Part shown: positions 1-7,179 of the stretch, piece after piece
How positions within the stretch are numbered: the stretch's first letter is position 1
Layout: each line of letters opens with the position of its first letter
Source of the DNA: BOG-908 sp964244695
GTDB lineage: Bacteria > Pseudomonadota > Alphaproteobacteria > Acetobacterales > Acetobacteraceae
NCBI GenBank assembly: GCA_964244695.1
Contig: CAXTJZ010000042.1
Span: 1 to 20,099, forward strand
Reading direction: 5' to 3'
DNA: 20,099 bases
The notes under the pieces: model-generated
What the model was told of the DNA's origin: nothing
The model's database searches: none
What the model saw: the letters and a program-made list of their open reading frames with translations, nothing else
Translations under genes and position numbers: made by a program

Positions 1-85
1 CAGGTCTCATCAGGAAATACCGAAGCGGCTGAGCAACGGGGAAGCAAAAGTTTTTTGCTTCTTTTTTTCAAAAAAGAAGGCCTTT
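1..85. repeat. Composite AT-rich hairpin repeat, partial copy R1
   Basis: This is the right-hand part of the dispersed composite repeat; the other end lies beyond the window. The A-type hairpin has arms CTTCTTTTTT (58-67) and AAAAAAGAAG (70-79), preceded by AAAAGTTTTTTG and followed by GCCTTTCTT, as in the copies near 6504 and 8210. Bases 14-30 (GGAAATACCGAAGC) resemble the core of the copy near 6470 (GGAAACACCGAAGC). The repeat runs into the start of the following lipoprotein gene. Confidence 0.75.
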
Positions 86-1527
86 CTTACCTTCCTTTTG
101 CAGCCACGGCATTGCTGCTGTCCGCCTGCGCCATCCACCACGTGACGCCCTACGTGCCGGATGCGAGCATCTCACCGCAGACGGCAGACGCGGCCGATGG
201 CAGAACCGACTGTTTCGAGGCGGCAACGGCGGCGGAGACGGCGGTCTGCGCCAGCCCCACTTTGACCGCCGCCAACCGCGCGATGATCCAGGCGCTGCAG
301 GCGGACCTGCGGCCGGCCACCATTTTCGGACGCGACGCGATCCTGGCCAGCCAGCGCGCCTGGCTGCTGGGCTTGCCCGGCCAGTGCCATCTGGCGGAGG
401 CGAACGTGGCCGCGCCTGGCTGCCTGGCATCGGCGCTGGCTTCACGCACAGAAGCGCTGCGCGCGTGGCCGCCGGCACCGCCGCGAGGCGGGGCCATAGC
501 GCAATATGTCAACCTGCGCGCCTCGGTCGGCGCCGGGGCGCAGCCTGATCCGGCCTTCTGCGCCGCTTTCGCCCAGCGTGCCAACGCGGCCCTGCGCCGA
601 ACCGGAACGCTGGACCCGGCCGCCATGGGCTACCAGGAAGTGGCTGGCACCTACGGCCCGGAAGCGGCGCCGCCCGTCCGCGTCGATCTCTACGACGCCA
701 ACGTGTTCGGCCTGTTCCAGCGCCGGGCCCGCAGCATCACCCTGGGCAGCGGCGCGCCTGCGCTCACCGACATCTCGCTTACCCGGTTGCTGGAGTCGCA
801 GCATACCGCCAACCAGGGCGGCCGCTTTTCCAGCTTCGCCAGCCAGACAGGCGATTATGGCGAGATGGATGTGTTCCGCGACAATGGGCGTCTGCTGGCC
901 CTGGCTGCCGATGCCTGGGGCTACACCACGCCCGCCGCCCAGGGCGAGGCGGCCCATGCCGGCGTATGGGAGCTGACCAGCGGTGCACCCGTGCCCGCCT
1001 GCCTGTTCGACACCTACACCCGTCCCGCAGAACCCGGCGTATTCGATACGCTTGTAAACTTCAAGCAATGGCGCGACGTGCTGGACCAGATACGGGCGTC
1101 CGCCGATCTGCCGCTAGGTAACACCGTCAAGCGCGATCAGGCGCAGTTGTCGTCCGACGCCGATTTTGTCGTACTCCACATGCCGCTGCTCGCAATCGAG
1201 CAGGCCGCCGGCCGCCAGACGCTTTGGTTGCGCGAACGCCATGACGACGTACTGGACGCGCTGTTCGCGTGGTCCGCCAAGGAGGCAGCAAACAAGGCGC
1301 TTTTCGATCGCCTGTTCGCACTGTTGCGTCCGGCGGCGGCCGATCTGGTGCGCGGTTATCAAACGTCGCAGGCGCTAAATGCTGACGAAGCCAGACAGGC
1401 GGGTGGGCTTGCGGTGATGGAGCTGCTCTACCAGGCGACAACCAATATTGCACCGGACCTGGGCCGGGCGCCGGAACCTGCGCCCGGCTACCGGCCGCGC
1501 TACGATATCATGGCTTTACCGCAGTGA
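55..1527 (+). CDS. Putative lipoprotein with LprI/DUF1311-like N-terminal domain
   Basis: The 490-residue product begins with a short basic segment (KK at 6-7), a hydrophobic stretch and a lipobox LSAC at 22-25, suggesting export and lipidation at C25. Residues about 52-137 have the LprI/DUF1311 pattern: C53, ExAVC (C65), QRAWL at 100-104, C111, and CL at 123 followed by SRTEAL. LprI proteins are linked to lysozyme inhibition, but that role is not shown here. The remaining 350 residues match no family I recognise. The start is uncertain. TTG at 55 lies inside the repeat hairpin, with GGGGAAG about 11 nt upstream. The frame is open back to base 1, but I see no better start codon, and a later start would shorten or remove the signal peptide. 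The gene converges with the DUF1501 gene across repeat R2. Confidence 0.6.
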   Translation: MLLFFKKEGLSYLPFAATALLLSACAIHHVTPYVPDASISPQTADAADGRTDCFEAATAAETAVCASPTLTAANRAMIQALQADLRPATIFGRDAILASQRAWLLGLPGQCHLAEANVAAPGCLASALASRTEALRAWPPAPPRGGAIAQYVNLRASVGAGAQPDPAFCAAFAQRANAALRRTGTLDPAAMGYQEVAGTYGPEAAPPVRVDLYDANVFGLFQRRARSITLGSGAPALTDISLTRLLESQHTANQGGRFSSFASQTGDYGEMDVFRDNGRLLALAADAWGYTTPAAQGEAAHAGVWELTSGAPVPACLFDTYTRPAEPGVFDTLVNFKQWRDVLDQIRASADLPLGNTVKRDQAQLSSDADFVVLHMPLLAIEQAAGRQTLWLRERHDDVLDALFAWSAKEAANKALFDRLFALLRPAAADLVRGYQTSQALNADEARQAGGLAVMELLYQATTNIAPDLGRAPEPAPGYRPRYDIMALPQ

Positions 1528-1552
1528 TGTTGGGCGCTTTTCGCATCTATCG

Positions 1553-1683
1553 CAAGAAAGAAGAAAGGCCTTCTTTTTTGAAAAAAAGAAGCAAAAAACT
1601 TTCACTCCTGACGCTGTTCTGCCGTGGTGATCTACCTTGTAAAGTGCAGAACTTTGGTTCTTTTAGAAAAGAACTGCTCGCTT
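1553..1683. repeat. Composite AT-rich hairpin repeat R2 between convergent genes
   Basis: The A-type hairpin has arms CTTCTTTTTT (1570-1579) and AAAAAAGAAG (1582-1591), followed by CAAAAAACTTT. The B-type hairpin has arms GTTCTTTT (1657-1664) and AAAAGAAC (1667-1674), followed by TGCTCGCTT. A core of about 65 bp separates them. It lies between the stop codons of the LprI-like gene (+) and the DUF1501 gene (-). It may act as a bidirectional transcription terminator, but this is inferred from position and hairpins only. Confidence 0.75.
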
Positions 1684-1692
1684 CTGAATTGG

Positions 1693-2922
1693 CTACCTGA
1701 AGATGCCGCTGACAGGTGAGAGCGCAGGCGCGCCAGGAAACACCAAGGCGAGCTGAGACGCTGAGAGACCCATATGTTGCCCGAGGATGGTTGCGGCTAT
1801 GGCGCGGAAGTCCGTCGTGGCGGCCAAGTCTCGGCCGTCCAGCAGCTGAGTGGGCGACAGGCCGGGCCAGGAACCCAGCACCTTGCCTCCCGCCACGCCC
1901 CCGCCAGCGACAAAGACGGCGAAGCCGGTGCCGTGATCCGTGCCACCGCCGGATTCGTTGTTGCAATACGCGGTGCGGCCGAACTCCGTCATCGTCAGGA
2001 CGATGGTGGACGCCCATGCTTCACCAAGCGATAGCCTGAGGGTCAGGAGTGCCTGGTCCAGGGCCGGCAGGCTGGCATTGAGGTGCGCAACCTGGTCGGC
2101 GTGGGTGTCGAACGAGCCGGTGGACAATACCGCGACCGACGGTCCCCCAGGCGCTGCGAGCATGCTGCCCGCTGCCGCCGCGAGAGTGGCCAGCGGTTGT
2201 GAGTTGGCAGGAGCCTTGTAGCCCGCCGCGATGGTCGCGTTTATCCACGTCTTGTTGGAAAGTGCGGCCGCGATCGCAGGGCCGATCAGCGGGTCCGAGG
2301 CGGTCATCTGTTGCACGGTCGCCGAAAAGGCCTGGCTCGCGGGCGCGAACGGATTGGGGGACCAGCCGGAAGGGCGGACTGGGCCGCTCAGCGAAAGCGG
2401 GGTTACGGGTGACAGGATGAGGGCGGGCGAGAGGCCGCTCGTGGTGGTCTGGGGCAGAAACGCGGCAGCCCTGTCCAGCCAACCCGAAGACAGGAGCTCG
2501 GTCGCACCGCTCTGCAGGTAATCCTGTCCTTGAAAGTGGCTGCGGCCGGCGCCGGTATTGCCGACAGCGTGAATGGCGAGGGCCTCACCTGCAACGAACA
2601 TGGCGTGTAGGTGCGGCAAGGCAGGATGCAGGCCGAAGAAGCCGCCCAAATCGAGCAGGCCGCCTGCCTTCCCGACTGCTGGCGTCATTATGGACGAACG
2701 GAGCGCCGCCAGGTTGGCGTCGCCATAGGGTGCCACGGCAGAGAGGCCGTCGAGACCGCCTATGACGTTCAGAACGACGAGCTTGGCCCGTGAAGGCACC
2801 AGGCTGGACGCCAATGCCATGGAGCAGTTGCCCAGGATTGCTGCGGCACCCAGGCCCAGAAGCGCGGCGCGCCTAGAGATCGGCGCGTGGCCAGGGCAGG
2901 AACCTGCGTGGTGATGCGTCAT
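1693..2922 (-). CDS. DUF1501 domain-containing protein, Tat-exported
   Basis: The 409-residue protein begins with a twin-arginine signal (ISRRAALLGLG, then a hydrophobic stretch ending near ALAS), so folded export is likely. Family marks are visible: GGLDGL near residue 55, RSHFQGQDYLQSG, GSFDTHADQ, and TMTEFGRTAYCNNESGG followed by TDHGTGFAVF. DUF1501 proteins belong to the alkaline-phosphatase/sulfatase-like fold group and have no settled biochemical role. The ATG is separated from the stop of the upstream DUF1800 gene by one base (TGAcATG), so the two genes form an operon. The length is usual for the family, and no key segment appears to be missing. Confidence 0.92.
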   Translation of the reverse strand: MTHHHAGSCPGHAPISRRAALLGLGAAAILGNCSMALASSLVPSRAKLVVLNVIGGLDGLSAVAPYGDANLAALRSSIMTPAVGKAGGLLDLGGFFGLHPALPHLHAMFVAGEALAIHAVGNTGAGRSHFQGQDYLQSGATELLSSGWLDRAAAFLPQTTTSGLSPALILSPVTPLSLSGPVRPSGWSPNPFAPASQAFSATVQQMTASDPLIGPAIAAALSNKTWINATIAAGYKAPANSQPLATLAAAAGSMLAAPGGPSVAVLSTGSFDTHADQVAHLNASLPALDQALLTLRLSLGEAWASTIVLTMTEFGRTAYCNNESGGGTDHGTGFAVFVAGGGVAGGKVLGSWPGLSPTQLLDGRDLAATTDFRAIAATILGQHMGLSASQLALVFPGAPALSPVSGIFR

Positions 2923-2923
2923 G

Positions 2924-4267
2924 TCAGCGCCTTTGGAATTCGGGTGAACAGATCAGCGTGGCGAGTTGCTCCGCAGGTGTCCCAGCCGACGCGATGGCGG
3001 CGAGGGTGCCTTCGGAGGCGAGCGGGCCCAGAACCTCGGCCGCCAAAGCGAGAGCAGGAGGAGGGTCGGCAAGGTTGACGGCGTAGGCCGACGCGAAATC
3101 GATGCGTATCGACATCGCAGCAGCGCCGGCCCAGTCGGACGACATCGCCGACCAGCCGTTCGGAAATGGCGGCTGCCATAGCGGCATGCCGAGCCGCGTC
3201 AGGAGCGAGTTGATCGCGGGCATGGTCTGCGCCGTCGTGCCAGTGGCGCGCAGGGTGGCCACAACGAAGTCGAGGGGGTTCCTGAGTTTGGTCAGGGGCA
3301 CGAGCGCGTCCGGCAAAGCAAGCACGGCGCGCATCGCGGCAAGCAGGTTGCCGCCGGTGGATTGGAGTGCCTCCTGGACGGCGGCAACGTCGGCGGCAGA
3401 GGGCTCGTCGGAGACAAATTCGCAGACGAGCTTCTGGGCGATGTTCGCGTAAGTGAAACTGCTCGTGGCGAGCGCCCGCACGGCTTCCTGGCATCCGGCT
3501 TCGGTCGTCGGGTAGGAAACGCCCAACAGGACCTGCTCGCCAGGCGCGCAGCAATAGGTGTCGTAGACGACGCTTCCACCGGTTGGTGAGACAAGGACCT
3601 TGTAGCCGGCAAGAAGATTGGCCAACGCGTCGACATCTGATTGCTGGAATCCACTCGCGGTCGTAACGGTGTAGAGTTCCATCAGCTCGCGGCCGAGATT
3701 CTCGTTTATGCCGAGGTCCCGGCCGGCGCGCGCCGCACCCACGCCGCGCGGGCTGGACGCGGCCACGGATGTTTGCCCGTCAAGAGAGAAAATCATGCCG
3801 GGATGGGCAACGACGGCCTGCGTCATTTCAGCAAACGTGCCGGCTATGTGCGGGCGAATCGCTTCGCGGACGAAAGCCCCGGAGACGCAGGCCATGGGGT
3901 AGGAGAAGGTCAGGAGTGCAAAGTGATTGGCCCAGAAAGCGACCACGCGCTCCCTGAACGAACGCTCGGCCAGCACCAGTCCTGACAGGTAAGTCTGTGC
4001 TTCAAGCGCACCGTAATTGCGTATGGCGGCAGAGGTCGCCTCGGCATGCCTCGCGGACAGGCCTGATAGCCGGTAGAAATCGCTAAGCAGGACAAGGGCC
4101 TTGGACGACGTCTTCAACGGTGACGGCAGGCTAGGATCCGGGCCAATTAGCTGGTCGTAGAGGGAGGTCAAGTCCGGCAAAGCCTGTCCTGGAACAGGGC
4201 CGAAACCGAAACGACTGGATAATGCGTACTGCTCTTGCGACTGCTGCGCTGTGTCTGTGACGGGCAT
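2924..4267 (-). CDS. DUF1800 domain-containing protein
   Basis: This 447-residue protein has the DUF1800 landmarks in order: SSRFGFGP near the N-terminus, RVVAFWANHFALL, VREAIRPHIAGTF, the signature NENLGRELMELYTV, GFQQSDVDALANLLAGY, KLVCEFVSDEP, TKLRNPLDFVVATLRATG and PLWQPPFPNGW. The family has no established reaction; DUF1800 and DUF1501 genes are commonly adjacent and may act together. ATG at 4267 is chosen because GGAG lies 6 nt upstream. The frame could extend to 4321, but the added residues do not look like family sequence. A perfect palindrome lies 33 bp upstream of the chosen start. Confidence 0.92.
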   Translation of the reverse strand: MPVTDTAQQSQEQYALSSRFGFGPVPGQALPDLTSLYDQLIGPDPSLPSPLKTSSKALVLLSDFYRLSGLSARHAEATSAAIRNYGALEAQTYLSGLVLAERSFRERVVAFWANHFALLTFSYPMACVSGAFVREAIRPHIAGTFAEMTQAVVAHPGMIFSLDGQTSVAASSPRGVGAARAGRDLGINENLGRELMELYTVTTASGFQQSDVDALANLLAGYKVLVSPTGGSVVYDTYCCAPGEQVLLGVSYPTTEAGCQEAVRALATSSFTYANIAQKLVCEFVSDEPSAADVAAVQEALQSTGGNLLAAMRAVLALPDALVPLTKLRNPLDFVVATLRATGTTAQTMPAINSLLTRLGMPLWQPPFPNGWSAMSSDWAGAAAMSIRIDFASAYAVNLADPPPALALAAEVLGPLASEGTLAAIASAGTPAEQLATLICSPEFQRR

Positions 4268-4299
4268 AATTGGCTCCGGGTCGGCTCGCCGAAAAGTTA

Positions 4300-4317
4300 T
4301 ATCACTATTTCGTGATA
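4300..4317. promoter_or_regulatory. Palindromic candidate operator upstream of the DUF1800 gene
   Basis: TATCAC (4300-4305), six spacer bases, and GTGATA (4312-4317) form perfect 6-bp inverted arms. It is 33 bp upstream of the DUF1800 start, in a locally AT-rich stretch. The symmetry and position fit a dimeric regulator site that would control the DUF1800-DUF1501 operon. No regulator can be named. Confidence 0.35.
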
Positions 4318-4320
4318 GCA

Positions 4321-4711
4321 ACCCTGAGATGTGCCTCTGTCAATATGGTACGCGCCGATTGTCGCCTTTCCCAGGCCGCGCGTGTCACAAATGGACCGAG
4401 TGCAACCTATTAGTCACAACGGTCTCGTAACAAACATCGTTTGTATGTAGAAATGTTGTAGTCGGGTCGGTGTTGCAGAAGCGTTAAGCGCGCTGATAAC
4501 GCTGATGGACGATTGTAATCTCATCGGACACAGCGACCGGCACGACTGGCTTAACAAAGCTGAGGCCGCCAAAGACCCATTGCGGGACATTGAGGCTGCA
4601 CCGCTGCACGAGACTGAGCAGCCTATATCTGCTTCAGCCCGGCTAAGCTTGGCCGTCGCGCTTCAAACAGCGCACGATCAAAGCAGACTTAGACTGCAGC
4701 GTGTGGACGGC
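4321..4711. other. Intergenic region without a supported gene
   Basis: This is about 390 bp between the DUF1800 upstream region and the 3' end of the tRNA gene. It is less GC-rich than its surroundings. It contains a short inverted repeat, ACAAAC (4430-4435) and GTTTGT (4439-4444), which could be a regulatory site or part of a promoter for the leftward operon. A 72-codon frame on + from 4505 runs antisense into the tRNA and resembles no family, so it is not called. Confidence 0.5.
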
Positions 4712-4787
4712 TGGTGGAGCTGAGCGGGATCGAACCGCTGACCTCCTGAATGCCATTCAGGCGCTCTCCCAACTGAGCTACAGCCCC
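4712..4787 (-). tRNA. tRNA-Ala (anticodon GGC)
   Basis: Read on the minus strand, the 76-nt gene starts GGGGCTG (acceptor arm) and ends CAGCTCC plus ACCA, so CCA is encoded. The acceptor stem pairs fully with one G-T. The D arm reads TAGCTCAGTTGGGAGAGC. The anticodon stem is CCTGA/TCAGG around loop ATGGCAT, giving GGC. The T arm is GCGGTTCGATCCCGC. All arms fit a canonical tRNA-Ala. Confidence 0.97.
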
Positions 4788-4823
4788 GTGCGCTTGCCGG
4801 AGGCGGGCGTATAGCCGGGGGAC

Positions 4824-4985
4824 TGGAAGAAAGAAAGGCCTTCTTTTTTGAAAAACAGAGGCAAAAAAACTTTTGCTCCCTGTCACGCGTAGCCAAGCGC
4901 TTGCACGACTGGCGGCTGGGGACAGACGCGCGACAGCGGAACAAAAGTTTTCGGCCCTTATTTTAGAAAAGGACTGCTTGCTACT
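4824..4985. repeat. Composite AT-rich hairpin repeat R3 after scoB
   Basis: The A-type end reads GGCCTTCTTTTTTG (4838-4851) followed by a decayed right arm, then CAAAAAAACTTTTGCTCC. After a core of about 65 bp comes GGAACAAAAGTTTT and a B-type end with TTTTAGAAAAGGACTGC, finishing in GCTTGCTA. The core contains CTGTCACGCG and CGCGACAGCG as partial inverted complements. The repeat overlaps the scoB stop codon at 4981-4983 and separates scoB from the tRNA. Confidence 0.7.
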
Positions 4986-5625
4986 TGCCCAGGCTGGCAT
5001 GCACAGCGAAGGCCGCCGTAGTGGCCGCGCGCACGTCCTCCACACCAACCCCCGGCGCCAGGTCCACCAACGTCAACCCGGGCCGCGCCACGTCGAACAC
5101 GCAAAGATCCGTCACGATCAGGTCGACGACCGCGGCCCCCGTCAGCGGCAGCGTGCAGGCGGGCAGGATCTTCGGCTCTCCCTTCGCCGTATGCTCCATC
5201 AGCACCACCACGCGCTGCACGCCGGCAACGAGGTCCATCGCCCCGCCCATGCCCTTGACCATCTTGCCGGGCACCATCCAGTTCGCCAGGTCGCCGTTCT
5301 CGGCCACCTGCAGCGCGCCCAGCACGGCCAGCTCGATGTGGCCGCCGCGTATCATGCCGAAGCTCTGGGCGCTGTCGAAGAAGCTGGTCTCCGGCAGGCG
5401 GCTCACGGTCTGCTTGCCGGCATTGATCAGGTCGGCGTCTTCCTCGCCTTCGTAGGGGAAGGGTCCGATGCCCAGCATGCCGTTCTCGCTTTGCAGCACC
5501 ACGTGCATGCCGGTGGGTATGTGGTTGGCCACCAATGTCGGTATGCCGATGCCCAGGTTGACGTAGAAGCCGTCCTGCAGCTCAAGGGCGGCACGGGCCG
5601 CCATCTGGTCGCGGGTCCAGGGCAT
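4981..5625 (-). CDS. scoB: 3-oxoacid CoA-transferase subunit B
   Basis: The 214-residue beta subunit of a two-component succinyl-CoA:3-ketoacid (or acetoacetyl-CoA) transferase moves CoA between acyl donors in the cytosol, typically in ketone-body, acetoacetate or polyhydroxybutyrate-derived carbon use. It shows NLGIGIPTLVANH, then QSENGMLGIGP, whose Glu is the family's catalytic nucleophile that forms the glutamyl-CoA thioester. GGHIELAVLGALQV, NWMVPGKMVKGMGGAMDL and PLTGAAVVDLIVTDLCVF follow. The length is normal. The ATG follows the scoA stop by 3 bp and has a strong AGGAGG 8 nt upstream, inside the end of scoA, so the subunits are translationally linked. The exact acyl substrate cannot be read from the sequence. 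Confidence 0.93.
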   Translation of the reverse strand: MPWTRDQMAARAALELQDGFYVNLGIGIPTLVANHIPTGMHVVLQSENGMLGIGPFPYEGEEDADLINAGKQTVSRLPETSFFDSAQSFGMIRGGHIELAVLGALQVAENGDLANWMVPGKMVKGMGGAMDLVAGVQRVVVLMEHTAKGEPKILPACTLPLTGAAVVDLIVTDLCVFDVARPGLTLVDLAPGVGVEDVRAATTAAFAVHASLGK

Positions 5626-5628
5626 GGT

Positions 5629-6348
5629 TCAGGCCTCCTGCGCTACGCGGGCGCGCGTGGTGCGCTGTTCGATGGGCTTCTCGACGTGTCCGAGGGCGAT
5701 CAGCCGTTTGACGAACACGCCCGGTGTAATGATGTGGTCCGGGTCCAGCGTGCCGGTGGGCACCAGCTCCTCCACCTCGGCCACCGTCACGCGGGCGGCC
5801 GTGGCCATCGGCGGGTTGAAGTTCCGCGCCGTCATCCGGTAGATCAGGTTGCCTTCCGCGTCGCCGCGCCAGGCGTGCACCACCGCCAGATCCGCCACGA
5901 GGCCGGTCTCCATGATGTAGCGGCCGCCAGCAAAGGCGCGCTCCTCCTTGCCCTCGGCGATCAGCGTGCCCACGCCGGTGCGGGTGAAAAAGGCCGGGAT
6001 GCCGGCGCCGCCGGCGCGTATGCGTTCGGCCAGCGTGCCCTGCGGGTTGAACTCCACTTCCAGTTCGCCGGCCAAGTACTGGTTCATGAAAGTCTTATTC
6101 TCGCCGACATAGCTGGCAACCATCTTGCTGATCTGACGGCTTTCCAGCAGCAGGCCTAGGCCCTGGCCGTCGGTACCGGCGTTGTTGCTGACCACGGTCA
6201 GGCCAGTCACGCCGCTGTCGAGTATGGCGCGTATCAGGGTGTCCGGCACGCCGCACACGCCGAAGCCGCCGGACATGATCATCATGCCGTTACGCAACAG
6301 CCCGGCCAGCGCCGCCGCCGCGTCCGGGTACACCTTGCTTGCCGCCAT
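5629..6348 (-). CDS. scoA: 3-oxoacid CoA-transferase subunit A
   Basis: The 239-residue alpha subunit partners the downstream scoB product. It contains MSGGFGVCGVPDTLI near residue 25 (the family GGFGxCGxP motif), VVSNNAGTDGQGLGLLL, SYVGENKTF, NQYLAGELEVEFNPQGTLAERIRAGGAGIPAFFT and the late segment RNFNPPMATAARVTVAEVEELV. These match CoA-transferase subunit A along the full length. ATG at 6348 begins MAASKVYPDAA, as in the family, with a weak GAGGG just upstream. The same frame runs further upstream through the repeat at 6398-6550, but that part encodes repeat-derived low-complexity residues and is rejected. The pair probably acts in acetoacetate or succinate CoA exchange. Confidence 0.93.
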   Translation of the reverse strand: MAASKVYPDAAAALAGLLRNGMMIMSGGFGVCGVPDTLIRAILDSGVTGLTVVSNNAGTDGQGLGLLLESRQISKMVASYVGENKTFMNQYLAGELEVEFNPQGTLAERIRAGGAGIPAFFTRTGVGTLIAEGKEERAFAGGRYIMETGLVADLAVVHAWRGDAEGNLIYRMTARNFNPPMATAARVTVAEVEELVPTGTLDPDHIITPGVFVKRLIALGHVEKPIEQRTTRARVAQEA

Positions 6349-6397
6349 CCCTCGCCCCGGTTCTGTTTGTTTGTCGTGCTGCTGGCTTGCCGGGGTA

Positions 6398-6550
6398 GAA
6401 AAAGCAAGCAGTCCTTTTTTGAAGAAAAAACTTTTACTACCCCCGCATCTGCAGCAGCCGGGTGCCTTCGGAAACACCGAAGCTGCGAAGCCTGCGCGGG
6501 AACAAATGTTTTTTGCTTCTTTTTTCCAAAAAAGAAGGCCTTTCTTGCTT
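6398..6550. repeat. Composite AT-rich hairpin repeat R4 between maf-like gene and scoA
   Basis: The order is reversed relative to R2 and R3. The B-type end is AGCAAGCAGTCCTTTTTTGA (6403 on) and has lost its right arm. A core containing GGAAACACCGAAGC follows, then the A-type hairpin with arms CTTCTTTTTT (6516-6525) and AAAAAAGAAG (6528-6537) and the end GGCCTTTCTTGCTTGC. It ends 11 bp from the maf-like stop codon, so it sits where a terminator of that gene would be. Confidence 0.75.
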
Positions 6551-6560
6551 GCGCAACGCC

Positions 6561-7163
6561 TCAGCCCGGCACGACGCCGAAGCCGCGCAGAAAACCCAGA
6601 AGCGGCAGCAGAGGCAGGCCGAGTATGGCGCTGTGCTCGCCTTCTACGGTTTCGAACAGATGTATGCCCAGACCCTCCAGCCGGTAGGCGCCGACCGTGG
6701 TCAGCACGGCCCGGCCTTCTGACTCCAGGTACTGGCGCAGGAAGGCTTCGGTGAAGGGTCGCATGGTCAGGCGCGGCGTTGCCGTGTGGCGCCATAACTC
6801 AATCCCATCGCGCACGGCTACCGTGGCGGTGACGAGCGTGTGCGTGCGGCCGGGGGGCGCCAGCAGATGCGGGCGAGAGATTTCCAGGGGTGGGGGCTTG
6901 GAGTGCCAGATGGTGGTGCAGACGAGTATCTGGGCGCGGGGGATGACGATGGCGTCTGCGCCTCGCACGGCCTGGGCCTTGAGCCGGGCCAGGCGCAAGG
7001 CAGTGGCGGCGGGTGTCGCCTCCAGCACCCGCGCCTCGCGTTTCACGGCGTCTTCATCCACGCCTGTGGCGATGGCCTGGAAGTGCAGGCCGGCAGACAG
7101 CAGCAGCGCGCGCCGTGAAGTGGACGCGCTGGCCAGCACAAGCGGCGGCGACGCCGCCTGCAA
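6561..7163 (-). CDS. Maf-like protein with altered active site
   Basis: The 200-residue product resembles Maf nucleotide pyrophosphatases, which hydrolyse non-canonical or modified NTPs. The N-terminal LASASTSRRALL loop, VDEDAVKREA, GRTHTLVTATVAV, YLESEG, GAYRLEGLG and the ending ILGLPLLPLLGFLR all match. The central IGADQ motif, whose Asp is the catalytic residue, reads IPRAQ (74-78), and the following C(D/G)GxWFDKP-like stretch reads CTTIWHSKP. Length and flanks are intact, so this is substitution rather than truncation. Activity may be lost or changed, so no symbol is given. The start is TTG at 7163, directly after an in-frame stop at 7170-7172; GTG at 7139 is an alternative. It follows the DUF2076 gene by 16 bp and is probably co-transcribed. 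Confidence 0.75.
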   Translation of the reverse strand: MQAASPPLVLASASTSRRALLLSAGLHFQAIATGVDEDAVKREARVLEATPAATALRLARLKAQAVRGADAIVIPRAQILVCTTIWHSKPPPLEISRPHLLAPPGRTHTLVTATVAVRDGIELWRHTATPRLTMRPFTEAFLRQYLESEGRAVLTTVGAYRLEGLGIHLFETVEGEHSAILGLPLLPLLGFLRGFGVVPG

Positions 7164-7179
7164 CTTGGTCTACCGCCGG

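Noticed and set aside
4505..4723. 72-codon frame on + between the DUF1800 upstream region and the tRNA
   Set aside because: It runs antisense into the tRNA-Ala gene, has no evident ribosome binding site and resembles no family.
6349..6795. Upstream extension of the scoA frame
   Set aside because: It translates repeat R4 and part of the maf-like gene in the wrong frame; family-like sequence starts at the ATG at 6348.
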